Source of the DNA: Nitriliruptorales bacterium
Lineage (GTDB): Bacteria > Actinomycetota > Nitriliruptoria > Euzebyales > JAHELV01
Length of the DNA stretch: 51,644 bases
Direction of reading: 5' to 3'
Assembly: GCA_024644015.1 (NCBI GenBank)
Contig: JAHELV010000025.1
Location: 1-51,644 of the forward strand
Shown: one piece after another, positions 15,050 through 23,610 of the stretch
Layout of the letters: each line of letters starts with the position of its first letter
Position numbering within the stretch: position 1 is the stretch's first letter
Made by a program: the position numbers and the translations under genes
The notes under the pieces: model-generated
Told to the model about the DNA's origin: nothing
Seen by the model: the letters and a program-made list of their open reading frames with translations, nothing else
Database searches by the model: none

Positions 15050-17458
15050 TCAGCCGCCGTTCTTGCGCGGGATGACGCGGAATGCGTCGTACACCGACTC
15101 GACCCGCGTCACCTGCGCCAGGATGTGGTCGAGGTGCGCGATGTCGGCGAGCTCGAACGTGAAGCGCAGCTTGGCGACGCGGTCACGGCGCGTGGTCACC
15201 TGAGCGGACAGGATGTTGACGTGCAGGTCGCCGAGCACGGTGGTGATGTCGCGTAGCAGGTGCTTGCGGTCCAACGCATCGACCTGGACGGTCACGCGGA
15301 ACATCGCCGTCGCGTTGGGGTCCCACGCGACCTCGACGAGCCGGTCTTCCTTCCGGCGCAGATCATGGGCGTTGCTGCAGTCCGCACGATGGACGCTGAC
15401 GCCGCGGCTCTGCGTCACGAACCCGAGGATCTCATCGCCGGGAACCGGGTTGCAGCACTGCGCCAGGTTGGCCATCACGTCGTCGAGCCCGTCGACGAGC
15501 ACGGCGTCGACACCACGTGACGGCGGCTCTGCCACCGTCGGGGGGAGGATCTCCTCGCCCTGGTCCTCGTCGGCGAGCCGGCCGACAAGATGTCCCACGA
15601 CGGTGTGCGGCGACAGATGACCTTCACCAATCGCGCGGTACAGCGCGTCGACGTCGACGTAGTTCATGTCGGTCGCGACCGAGGCGATCTCGGTACCGGT
15701 CATCAGCCGGCGCCACCCGGTGCGCTGGCGGGCGAGCTCGGTGCGCAGGCTCAGCCGGCCCTTCTCGATCGCATCGACCCGTCGTTCACGCGAGAACCAC
15801 TGCCGGATCTTCGACCTGGCTCGCGACGATCCGACGAAGCTGAGCCAGTCCCGGCTCGGACCCGCGTCCTGGGCCTTCGAGGTGAGGATCTCGACGGTCT
15901 CTCCGTTGTGCAACTCGTACTCGAGCGACACGAGCCGGCCGTTGACCCGCGCACCAACCGTTCGGTGACCGACCTCGGTGTGGATGGCGTACGCGAAGTC
16001 AACCGGCGTCGAACCTGCCGGCAACGCCTTGATGTCGCCGTCCGGGGTGAAGACGAAGACCTCATCGGCGTCGAGATCCAGCCGCATGTTCGACAGGAAC
16101 TCGTCGGAATCCGACGTCGTCTGGTGCATGTCGATCATCTGCGCGAGCCACTGCGCCTCGGACTGGTCAGACCGTTCCGCGTTCTTGTACTTCCAGTGCG
16201 CGGCCACGCCGAACTCTGCAGTACGGTGCATCGCCTGAGTGCGGATCTGCACCTCCAACGTCATGCCCTCGGGCCCGACGACGGTCGTGTGCAGCGACTG
16301 ATACAGATTGAACTTCGGCATCGCGATGTAGTCCTTGAACCGGCCGGGGACCGGATGCCATCGCGAGTGGACCATGCCCAACGCGCCGTAGCAGTCCTTG
16401 ACGCTGTCGACGATCACACGGATGCCGACGAGGTCGTAGATCTCGGAGAACTCCTTGCCCCTGCGCACCATCTTCTCGTAGATCGAGTAGTAGTGCTTCG
16501 GCCGGCCGCTGACATCCGCCTTGATCTTGACGCTGCGCAGCAACTGCTCCACGCCGCCGACCACGCGTTCGAGGTAGCGGTCACGCTCGGGCTGACGCTC
16601 ACGGACCATCGCTTTCAGCTCGTCGTAGCGCTTCGCGTGCAACGTGGCGAACGCCAGATCCTCCAGCTGCCATTTGAAGTTCTGCATCCCGAGGCGGTGC
16701 GCGAGCGGCGCGTAGATCTGCAGGGTCTCCTCGGCGATGCGCTCCTGCTTGTGCCGTGGCATGTGATGCAACGTGCGCATGTTGTGCAGCCGGTCGGCCA
16801 ACTTGATCAACAGCACGCGGTAGTCCTTCGCCATCGCCAGAAGCATCTTGCGCAGCGACTCGGCCTGACGTTCCAGCGACGAGCTGGCTTGGACTCGATC
16901 GAGCTTGGTCACGCCGTCGACCAGCATCGCGACCTCGTCACCGAACTCGGCGGCGAGCTCCGTCGAGCTCATCACCGTGTCCTCGACGGTGTCGTGAAGC
17001 AGTGCCGCAACGATTGTGGCGGTGTCCATCCCGAGCTCGGCGAGCGTCTCGGCGACACCGACGGGGTGAACGATGTACGGCTCGCCGGACTTGCGCATCT
17101 GGCCTTCGTGCGCCCGCTCGGCACAGATGTAGGCGCGGACGACCTCCCGGATGTCGACCTTCGGAGAGTGCTGCTTCAACCTGCCAGCCAACGGCTGAAG
17201 CAGCTCCGGCACCTGCAGACCAAGGTCGAACGGCAGCCGCGACAACACTGCTTTGACACCCGTCGGACGCGCCCGCGGGAGTCCCTCGATCAGGGTGGCG
17301 GCCTCGCGCCGTTCTTCGTCGACGTCCACCGGAGCGTGACCGTTGTCGATCCGGGGCAGTGGTTGGGTCGTCGCCAGCGAGTCGTCGTCCTGCGGCGCGT
17401 CAACGACGTCGGCCGCATTGCGGCCCCTCGTCTGCGCAGCGCCGTCATCCACGCCCAA
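15050..17458 (-). CDS. relA: Bifunctional (p)ppGpp synthetase/hydrolase RelA/SpoT
   Basis: The protein has 802 residues, full length for Rel. It makes (p)ppGpp from ATP and GTP/GDP and also hydrolyses it. The N-terminal HD hydrolase domain is intact, with PYIVHPVGVAETLAELG, the HDTVEDT motif and KLADRLHNMRTL. The synthetase domain has RGKEFSEIYDLVGIRVIV and RFKDYIAMPKFNLYQSLHTT. The RFKD motif is the form found in bifunctional Rel. The TGS domain (VFVFTPDGDIKALPAG) follows. The region AQCCNPVPGDEILGFVT marks the conserved-Cys domain, and the C terminus is an ACT domain. The start at 17458 is TTG with GAAGGG 4 bases upstream, and a GTG at 17452 is possible. It follows apt across a 33-bp repeat array. 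Confidence 0.95.
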   Translation of the reverse strand: MGVDDGAAQTRGRNAADVVDAPQDDDSLATTQPLPRIDNGHAPVDVDEERREAATLIEGLPRARPTGVKAVLSRLPFDLGLQVPELLQPLAGRLKQHSPKVDIREVVRAYICAERAHEGQMRKSGEPYIVHPVGVAETLAELGMDTATIVAALLHDTVEDTVMSSTELAAEFGDEVAMLVDGVTKLDRVQASSSLERQAESLRKMLLAMAKDYRVLLIKLADRLHNMRTLHHMPRHKQERIAEETLQIYAPLAHRLGMQNFKWQLEDLAFATLHAKRYDELKAMVRERQPERDRYLERVVGGVEQLLRSVKIKADVSGRPKHYYSIYEKMVRRGKEFSEIYDLVGIRVIVDSVKDCYGALGMVHSRWHPVPGRFKDYIAMPKFNLYQSLHTTVVGPEGMTLEVQIRTQAMHRTAEFGVAAHWKYKNAERSDQSEAQWLAQMIDMHQTTSDSDEFLSNMRLDLDADEVFVFTPDGDIKALPAGSTPVDFAYAIHTEVGHRTVGARVNGRLVSLEYELHNGETVEILTSKAQDAGPSRDWLSFVGSSRARSKIRQWFSRERRVDAIEKGRLSLRTELARQRTGWRRLMTGTEIASVATDMNYVDVDALYRAIGEGHLSPHTVVGHLVGRLADEDQGEEILPPTVAEPPSRGVDAVLVDGLDDVMANLAQCCNPVPGDEILGFVTQSRGVSVHRADCSNAHDLRRKEDRLVEVAWDPNATAMFRVTVQVDALDRKHLLRDITTVLGDLHVNILSAQVTTRRDRVAKLRFTFELADIAHLDHILAQVTRVESVYDAFRVIPRKNGG

Positions 17459-17571
17459 CGATCCCTTCGGTGCCGGGCATACCTTCTGGTACGACCATGA
17501 TAGCCAGCAGGTGGAACTGCGGACAATGACGTGTGGCGCGCAATCCGCCCGGTTACGGGGATATGGAGCCC

Positions 17572-17700
17572 ACCGCTGCGCTACCTGAGGTCACCACGCG
17601 ACCTACCGCTGCGCTACCTGAGGTCACCACGCGACCTACCGCTGCGCTACCTGAGGTCACCACGCGACCTACCGCTGCGCTACTTGAGGTCAGTACGTGA
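17572..17700. repeat. 33-bp tandem repeat array, 3 full copies plus a diverged fourth
   Basis: Units start at 17572, 17605 and 17638 and are identical by eye. A fourth, degenerate copy (17671-17700) overlaps the apt stop codon at 17690-17692. Each unit contains AGGTCACCACGCGACCT, whose ends can pair (AGGTC/GACCT) to form a small hairpin. The array lies between apt and relA on the same strand, about 110 bp before the relA start. Confidence 0.9.
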
Positions 17701-18223
17701 GGAGGCTGAAGTAGTCGTAGTCGGCGATGCGGCTCGCGCCCTCGAGGAACGACAGCTCGATCACGAACGCCAGTCCGGCGACGTGGGCACCGGTGCGCTC
17801 GACGAGATTGCAGGCCGCTGCCGCCGTACCCCCTGTCGCCAGCACGTCGTCGACGATCAGCACCTTGTCGCCCTCGCCGAAGGCGTCGGCATGCACCTCG
17901 AGGGTCTCGCTGCCGTACTCCAGGTCGTAGGTCTCGCTCAGCGTGTCGTGCGGCAGCTTGCCCTGCTTGCGCAGTGGCACGAAGCCGGCGCCGAAGTGGT
18001 ACGCCACGGGGGCGGCGAAGATGAAGCCGCGCGCCTCGATGCCAACGACCTTGTCGATCGAACCCCGGCCGAAGCTGACGACCACCGCGTCGACGGCGCT
18101 CGAGAACGCGGCCGGATTGCCCAGCAGCGGCGTGATGTCCTTGAACGTCACACCGTCGTTTGGGAAGTCCGCGACCTCGCGGACGTGGTTGGCCAGAATC
18201 GCGGCGTCGAACTGGATCCTCAT
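17690..18223 (-). CDS. apt: Adenine phosphoribosyltransferase
   Basis: The protein has 177 residues, the standard Apt length. It converts adenine and PRPP to AMP in purine salvage. Diagnostic segments are VADFPNDGVTFKDITPLL near the N terminus, GIEARGFIFAAPVAYHFGAG, the KLPHDTLSETYDLEYG loop, and the PRPP-binding motif VLIVDDVLATGGTA at about residues 123-136. The ATG at 18223 has GGGAG 4 bases upstream. Longer frames upstream have no support. The apt-relA pair downstream of secDF is a conserved actinobacterial arrangement. The stop codon is inside the last degenerate unit of the 33-bp repeat array, so the array begins exactly at the gene end. Confidence 0.96.
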   Translation of the reverse strand: MRIQFDAAILANHVREVADFPNDGVTFKDITPLLGNPAAFSSAVDAVVVSFGRGSIDKVVGIEARGFIFAAPVAYHFGAGFVPLRKQGKLPHDTLSETYDLEYGSETLEVHADAFGEGDKVLIVDDVLATGGTAAAACNLVERTGAHVAGLAFVIELSFLEGASRIADYDYFSLLTY

Positions 18224-18305
18224 GCTGCTCCCAATCTGGTGCGCGGTCGTCGCATGGTAGACCCCCGACCGGTCATGACACGCGACCGCAGTCCGCGCGC
18301 CACGC

Positions 18306-19304
18306 TCACACAGCGCCTCCACGCCGCGTCTCGAGGCGGTGGCGCAGCTCGGCCCAGCGCGGCTCGCGTTCCTTGAGCCAACACAGCAACGGAGTCGCGA
18401 CGATCAGCGACGAGTAGGTCCCGACCGCCATACCGATGAACAGCGCGAGCGCGAGGTCCTCGAGCGTCGCGGCACCCAGCAACTGCGCACCGACGAACAG
18501 CAGCGTGCCGACCGGGAGCAGCGACGTGATCGACGTGGACAGCGACCGCACCAACACGCTGTTGAGCGACTGATTGGCCACGTCCGAGTACGTCCGCGAC
18601 GCGCTGGAGCCCAGCCGTTCGGTGTCCTCGGTTATGCGGTCGAACACGACGACCGTGTCGTACAAGGAGTACCCGAGGATCGTCAGTAGCGCGATGACCG
18701 ACGCGGGGGTCACCTGGAAGCCGATCAACGCATAGATGCCGATGGTAACGGCGACGTCGTGCAGCAGTGTGACGAGCGCGGCGACCGCCATCCGCCATTC
18801 GAAACGCAATGAGATGTAGACCGTGACCAGCAGCAGGAACACCAGGAGGGCACGAATCGCCTGACGGCTGATCTGCTCGCCCCAGCGCGGACCGATGGCA
18901 CTGACCTCGATCTGCTCGACCTGGGCACCGGTCAGATCCGCGAGGGCGGCGACCACCTCCCGCTGCTGCACCCCGGCGACCTCGTCCAGCGCAGTGGTCG
19001 AGACCAGCGCGCCGCTGCCATCGGTGGTCAGCTGGACGGTGGCCTCGTCGACCCCGAGCCCCGACAGCGTGTCGCGGATCTCGGACGCCGAGAACGACCG
19101 CGTCGCGCTCTCGACCACCAGCGAGGTCCCCCCGGTGAAGTCGATACCGAAGTTCAACCCGCGGAGCACCACCGCTGCGACGCACACGGCCAGCACCACG
19201 AGGGTGATGATCAGCCACTGGCGGGATCGGCCCACGAAGTCGAAGTGCGTCTCGCCCTCGAAGAACCGTCGCAGCCGTCCCTGCTCCGCGGTCGCCGTCG
19301 TCAT
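18306..19304 (-). CDS. secF: Protein translocase subunit SecF
   Basis: The protein has 332 residues and six helices. With SecD it uses the proton gradient to complete export through SecYEG. The first helix is followed by the family motif LNFGIDFTGGTSLVVE. After a periplasm-side domain of about 100 residues the helices resume with FEWRMAVAALVTLLHDVAVT, then ILGYSLYDTVVVFDRITED and NSVLVRSLSTSITSLLPV. The start at 19304 overlaps the secD stop by ATGA, so it is translationally coupled to secD. The open frame extends further upstream but only as a shadow of secD. Confidence 0.96.
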   Translation of the reverse strand: MTTATAEQGRLRRFFEGETHFDFVGRSRQWLIITLVVLAVCVAAVVLRGLNFGIDFTGGTSLVVESATRSFSASEIRDTLSGLGVDEATVQLTTDGSGALVSTTALDEVAGVQQREVVAALADLTGAQVEQIEVSAIGPRWGEQISRQAIRALLVFLLLVTVYISLRFEWRMAVAALVTLLHDVAVTIGIYALIGFQVTPASVIALLTILGYSLYDTVVVFDRITEDTERLGSSASRTYSDVANQSLNSVLVRSLSTSITSLLPVGTLLFVGAQLLGAATLEDLALALFIGMAVGTYSSLIVATPLLCWLKEREPRWAELRHRLETRRGGAV

Positions 19305-20782
19305 CTGCTCTTCACCTTCTGGCGTGGACGCTGCGGCGACCCATCGGAGTCCGCGGAGACCGTGCGCAGCCCCATCCACGGTGCGTTCGCCAGTCTGGGG
19401 TTGCGAGCGACGAGACCGAACGTCGATCGGGTGAATGCGGCGAACAGCAGCGTGTCGACCAGCGTGGACAGGCCCAAGGTGAACGCGAACCCGCGCACCG
19501 GACCGATCGCCAACAGCCACAGGACCACCGCGGCCATGAACGACACCGTGTTGCCGGTCAGGTTGGTCCGGAACGCCTTGCGAAACGAATGCTCCGCCGC
19601 GCTGCGGACGGTTCGGCCTGCCCGCCGTTCGTCCCGGTACCGCTCCCGGTAGATGATCGACGAGTCGGCGGCGATACCGATCGACACGATGATTCCGGCG
19701 ATACCGGCAAGCGTCAGCGTGAACCCGACCGTGTTGCCCAGGACGATGACCAGGCCATACACGATCACCCCGAACATGGCCAGCTCGAGCACCGCGAGCG
19801 CGCCCAGGCCGCGGTACAACACGATCATGTAGATCGCGACCAGCAGCAACCCGAAGAAGCCCGCCTGCAGCCCCGCGACCAGCGACTCACGACCGAGCGT
19901 CGGCGAGACCGACTGCGACTGCGCGAACTCGAGCTGCAGCGGCAACGCGCCGGTGCGCAGCACGACCGCGAGATCGCGTGCCTCCTGCTCACCGCCGACC
20001 GTGATGATGCCGCCGCCGCTGATGCCCTGCCCGCAGCCGACGTCGGCGTTGACCTCGGGCGCCGACTCAACCCGGCCGTCGAGCACGATGGCCAGCTGTC
20101 GGGTAGGTGCACCGACCTGCTCACACGCGAGTTCCCCGGTCAGCTGCTGGAAGGCCTGATCGCCCTCGCGCGAGAAGTCCAACGACACGAACCAGCTCAG
20201 ACCCGTCTGCTCCAGCTCGGCCGTGGCGTCATCGACATCGTCACCTGCGACCTCGACAGGCCCGAGCTCGTACTTGGTCAGCGGCGTGTCGGTCGCATCC
20301 TCGGTGCCGGCGGCGAGATCGGGTTCCTGGCCGCACAGGACGACCTCCTGATCGGCCGGCGGAGGCCCGTCGAGGATGCTGTCGCAGTCACCGCCGACCT
20401 CGTTGTAGCGCGGATCTCCGGGCGGGATGATGCTCAGCACACGGCGGAACTGCAACACCGCCGTCCGGCCGATCACCTCCTCGGCGCGTTGCTGGTCGAC
20501 GACGCCGGGAAGCTGCACCTGGACGGTGTCACCCTGCCGTGCGATGTCCGGCTCGGCCACGCCCAGCGCGTCGACGCGCTGGCGGATGACCGTGACCGTC
20601 TGGTCCAGCTTCTCCTGATCGATCTCACCCTGGTTCGGCGCCGGGATCAACGTGATCGTGACGCCACCGCGCAGATCGAGCCCGAGTTGCGGCTGCCAGC
20701 CGAGCGCGAAGATGGCGGCCCACATTGCGCCGACCACCGCGACGAACGCGACCAGCGTGGCGACAAGACCCTTCTTGCTCAT
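19301..20782 (-). CDS. secD: Protein translocase subunit SecD
   Basis: The protein has 493 residues. The first helix leads into LGLDLRGGVTITLIP, the SecD signature. The large external P1 domain spans about residues 40-300 and ends with DLAVVLRTGALPLQLEF and SVSPTLGRESLVAGLQAG. The membrane half has IAGIIVSIGIAADSSIIYRE and FRTNLTGNTVSFMAAVVLW, both conserved in the family. One small departure is IAADSSII, where many SecD proteins have VDANVLI. It lies 9 bp after the HD-domain gene and is coupled to secF. Confidence 0.95.
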   Translation of the reverse strand: MSKKGLVATLVAFVAVVGAMWAAIFALGWQPQLGLDLRGGVTITLIPAPNQGEIDQEKLDQTVTVIRQRVDALGVAEPDIARQGDTVQVQLPGVVDQQRAEEVIGRTAVLQFRRVLSIIPPGDPRYNEVGGDCDSILDGPPPADQEVVLCGQEPDLAAGTEDATDTPLTKYELGPVEVAGDDVDDATAELEQTGLSWFVSLDFSREGDQAFQQLTGELACEQVGAPTRQLAIVLDGRVESAPEVNADVGCGQGISGGGIITVGGEQEARDLAVVLRTGALPLQLEFAQSQSVSPTLGRESLVAGLQAGFFGLLLVAIYMIVLYRGLGALAVLELAMFGVIVYGLVIVLGNTVGFTLTLAGIAGIIVSIGIAADSSIIYRERYRDERRAGRTVRSAAEHSFRKAFRTNLTGNTVSFMAAVVLWLLAIGPVRGFAFTLGLSTLVDTLLFAAFTRSTFGLVARNPRLANAPWMGLRTVSADSDGSPQRPRQKVKSR

Positions 20783-20791
20783 GGATGGTTC

Positions 20792-21550
20792 CTACAGGAC
20801 AGGGACGTTGTTGACGGTGATCTTGAAGTCGCACCGTAGGGTGCGCGCCGCCCGCCGGCACATGACCATGCGCTCGAGGAAGATCTCGAAGTACTCCAGC
20901 ACCTGACTGATCTGGGTGTCGATCGCCAACTCGAGCGTGATCGTGTGCGCCGTCGGATCGACGCGCAGGAAGCTCGTCTCGACGGCGTAGTTCACGCGGT
21001 CGTGGATGTCCATCTCGATCGACGCGTTCTTACGCACGCGGCTGCGGTGGACGTCCGACTTGTCCGCCAGGATGACCGCCGCGCCGATCGCCGACACCGA
21101 CTCCCCGTAGTGCTCCTCGTGGTTGCCGACGGCGCTCATGACGTACGCGATGTCCGCCGGCGGCACATCGAGCTCACGCAGCAGATGGAACGCGACGAAC
21201 GCTGACGAGATGCCATGGTTGGTCCGCGTCACCACGTTGCCGACGTCGTGCAGGTAGCCGGCCACCGCGGCCAGTTCGGCGGACCGCTTGTCGTGACCGA
21301 GATGGGTCAGGACGTTGAAGGCGATGTGGCCCACCAAACCTGCATGGCGCCGACCGTGCTCGGTGTACCCCTGTGCCTCGAGGAACTCGTCGGCCGCGTC
21401 GATGAATGCTGCCACCGTCTTGTCTTCCCTGACGCGGGCCAGCAGAGGGATCCGCCGTTCGCCGTGCTCGGGATCGACCTGTTCGTGACCGCTTGCGGTC
21501 CGACCCCCGACGGGAACCCCGTCGCGAGTGGTCAGAAGATCGGTGTCCAC
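20792..21550 (-). CDS. HD-domain phosphohydrolase
   Basis: The protein has 252 residues. Metal-binding residues of the HD superfamily are visible: a histidine in EHGRRHAGLVGHIAFNV (about residues 64-80), the HD pair in VAGYLHDVGNVV, HGISSAFVAFHLL, and NHEEHYGE with another His. Such proteins cleave phosphate esters or phosphodiesters of nucleotides. The exact substrate is not predictable. The C-terminal region, starting near SFLRVDPTAHTITLELAIDT, looks like a separate small alpha/beta domain. It is inserted between yajC and secD, which are usually adjacent, with gaps of about 10 bp on each side, so it is co-transcribed with the Sec genes. Confidence 0.85.
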   Translation of the reverse strand: MDTDLLTTRDGVPVGGRTASGHEQVDPEHGERRIPLLARVREDKTVAAFIDAADEFLEAQGYTEHGRRHAGLVGHIAFNVLTHLGHDKRSAELAAVAGYLHDVGNVVTRTNHGISSAFVAFHLLRELDVPPADIAYVMSAVGNHEEHYGESVSAIGAAVILADKSDVHRSRVRKNASIEMDIHDRVNYAVETSFLRVDPTAHTITLELAIDTQISQVLEYFEIFLERMVMCRRAARTLRCDFKITVNNVPVL

Positions 21551-21560
21551 AGGTTACGGA

Positions 21561-21890
21561 TCACTCGTCGACGACGGTATCGGAGTCCGAATCGGCCTCG
21601 ACCACGCGCCGGGCGACCGCCTGCTTGGACACCGTGACCACGTTCGTCGGATTGAGCTCGAGCCGGATCGTTCCCTCGTCCACCGACTTGACCTCGCCAT
21701 GGAAGCCACCAATGGTGACAACCACGTCACCGACCTGCAGAGCGTTGTGCAGTTCGCGCTGACCGCGGGCCCGCCTCTGCTGTGGCCTGATGAGCAGGAA
21801 GTAGAACAGCACGCCGATGACGATCAGCGGAAACAGCCCTCCGAGGACGCTCCCACCGGACTGCTGCGCGAGGACGAACGTAGTATCCAT
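21561..21890 (-). CDS. yajC: Preprotein translocase accessory subunit YajC
   Basis: The protein has 109 residues. One membrane helix (LFPLIVIGVLFYFLLIRPQQ) is followed directly by the RPQQRRARGQRELHNALQVG stretch typical of YajC. A small beta domain follows (GDVVVTIGGFHGEVKSVDEG) with an acidic tail. YajC associates with SecDF. The ATG at 21890 is preferred because AAGG lies 4 bases upstream. The ATG at 21911 has no such site. It is first in the yajC-HD-secD-secF group, 83 bp after ruvB. Confidence 0.93.
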   Translation of the reverse strand: MDTTFVLAQQSGGSVLGGLFPLIVIGVLFYFLLIRPQQRRARGQRELHNALQVGDVVVTIGGFHGEVKSVDEGTIRLELNPTNVVTVSKQAVARRVVEADSDSDTVVDE

Positions 21891-21973
21891 GACGCCTTCG
21901 ATCTCGGACATATGGGTTCAAAGAAGCGCGAGAGCCCGCGGCAACCTGCCGCCTGCGGGCCACCACCATAGCG

Positions 21974-23023
21974 CTACTCGAACAGGGGGGACGACGACCC
22001 GCCGGCGACGTGCGGGGGCGGTGCGCCGATGTGGTCGAAGGCGGAGCTGGTCGCGACCCGGCCCCGCGGGGTCCGGGCCAACATCCCCTGCTGGACCAGG
22101 AACGGCTCGACCACGTCCTCGATCGTCTCGGCCTCCTCGCCCACTGCCACCGCGAGCGTCGACAAGCCGACGGGCCCACCGCCGAAGTGGCGGCACAGCT
22201 GGTCCAACACGCGACGGTCCAAGCGGTCAAGGCCGCGATCGTCGATGTCGAACAACTCGAGCGCACGCTCGGCGACCTCGGAGGTGATCACGCCGCTGGC
22301 ACGCACCTCGGCGTAGTCGCGGACGCGTTTGAGCAGGCGGTTGGCGATCCGAGGCGTCCCTCTACTGCGCGCCGCGATCTGCTGCGCGCCACTCGTTTCG
22401 ACCGGGACGCCGAGGATGTCAGCACTGCGGAGCAGGATCGCAGCGAGGCTCTCGGGGTCGTAGAGCTCCAAGCGCGCCGAGAACCCGAACCGGTCACGCA
22501 GTGGCGACGTGATCAGACCGGTCCTCGTGGTCGCGCCGACCAGCGTGAACTGCGGCAGCGGGAGGCGGATCGCGCGGGCACCCGGGCCCTTCCCGATCAC
22601 GATGTCGAGCGAGAAGTCCTCCATCGCGGGGTACAGAATCTCCTCGACGGCGCGCGGCAACCTGTGGATCTCGTCGATGAACAGCACGTCGCCCGCCTGC
22701 ACGTTCGACAGGATCGCCGCCAGATCACCGGCGCGCTCGAGGGCGGGTCCGCTGGTCGCGCGCATGTCGGCCTGCATCTCGGCCGCGACGATCCCGGCGA
22801 GGCTCGTCTTGCCCAGTCCCGGCGGGCCGCTGAACAACACGTGATCAACGGCGCCACCCCGTGCCCGCGCACCGTCGATGACCAGTGCCAGCTGCTCCTT
22901 GGTGCGCGCCTGCCCGACGAACTCGTCGAGACGACGCGGGCGCAACGAGGCATCCAGCTCGGTGTCCTCTGCGACGGCGTCGCCGGTGAGGATCTCGTCG
23001 CTGTCCACCTGCGGCCCGGTCAT
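21974..23023 (-). CDS. ruvB: Holliday junction branch-migration helicase RuvB
   Basis: The protein has 349 residues. This AAA+ motor drives branch migration with RuvA. The N terminus has [20 protein letters not shown], followed by Walker [12 protein letters not shown], Walker [14 protein letters not shown], sensor 1 [20 protein letters not shown] and the arginine finger within it. The C-terminal winged helix shows [17 protein letters not shown] and [20 protein letters not shown], both standard. The start overlaps the ruvA stop by ATGA. It is the last gene of ruvCAB. Confidence 0.97.
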   Translation of the reverse strand: MTGPQVDSDEILTGDAVAEDTELDASLRPRRLDEFVGQARTKEQLALVIDGARARGGAVDHVLFSGPPGLGKTSLAGIVAAEMQADMRATSGPALERAGDLAAILSNVQAGDVLFIDEIHRLPRAVEEILYPAMEDFSLDIVIGKGPGARAIRLPLPQFTLVGATTRTGLITSPLRDRFGFSARLELYDPESLAAILLRSADILGVPVETSGAQQIAARSRGTPRIANRLLKRVRDYAEVRASGVITSEVAERALELFDIDDRGLDRLDRRVLDQLCRHFGGGPVGLSTLAVAVGEEAETIEDVVEPFLVQQGMLARTPRGRVATSSAFDHIGAPPPHVAGGSSSPLFE

Positions 23024-23610
23024 GCTGTCCCCGCCAGTGCCTGCAGTGCCCTGCGCAGCAACGCGTCGCGGTCATCGTTGCCGGCATCGTTGGTCCCCTG
23101 CAGCGCACGCGTGATCTCGGCCGGCTGGTACCCCAGCGACGCCAGCGCGAGCCGGACCTCCGCGCGCGGATCGTCGGTCGCCGGCGGCGGCACGTGATCG
23201 CTGCTGGGTTGATCGGCGCCCAGGCTTCCCCCGAGTTCGAGGATGAGCCGTTGGGCGGTCTTGCGCCCGAGGCCGGGCACCGTGACCAACGATGCGGCGT
23301 CCTCGGTCAGGATGGCGTCCCGCAACGCGGCGGCGCCCAGCGTCGCCAGTGCGGACAGCGCAAGCTTCGGGCCGATGCCGTTGACCCCGAGTAGACGTTC
23401 GAACAGGCGCAGCGCCGCGACGTTGGGAAAGCCGAACAGCGTCAGGGAATCCTCACGGACCGACAGATGGGTGTGCACGACGACCTCTTCGCCGATGCGC
23501 TGTGGAAACGCCCCGGCCGGTACGAGCACGTGGTACCCGACACCGCCGACGTCGACGATCACGCCGTCGGTGCCGACCACAGCCAGCTGACCCCGCAGTC
23601 TCGCAATCAT
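23020..23610 (-). CDS. ruvA: Holliday junction DNA helicase subunit RuvA
   Basis: The protein has 196 residues and the normal three-domain RuvA architecture. The OB fold begins [20 protein letters not shown] and runs through GYHVLVPAG. The helix-hairpin-helix domain includes [20 protein letters not shown] and [17 protein letters not shown]. After a flexible linker, the C-terminal RuvB-binding domain has [16 protein letters not shown]. The start overlaps the ruvC stop by ATGA, so coupling is kept even though ruvC has gained a repeat-derived tail. Confidence 0.97.
   Translation of the reverse strand: MIARLRGQLAVVGTDGVIVDVGGVGYHVLVPAGAFPQRIGEEVVVHTHLSVREDSLTLFGFPNVAALRLFERLLGVNGIGPKLALSALATLGAAALRDAILTEDAASLVTVPGLGRKTAQRLILELGGSLGADQPSSDHVPPPATDDPRAEVRLALASLGYQPAEITRALQGTNDAGNDDRDALLRRALQALAGTA

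Noticed and set aside
17572-17700. CRISPR array
   Set aside because: The 33-bp units are directly adjacent with no unique spacers, and no cas genes are near. The same holds for the 42-bp array at 23615-23797.
17531-18376. Plus-strand open frame with 11-residue repeats across apt
   Set aside because: The repeats are the 33-bp array read in translation, and the rest is antisense to apt with no family features.
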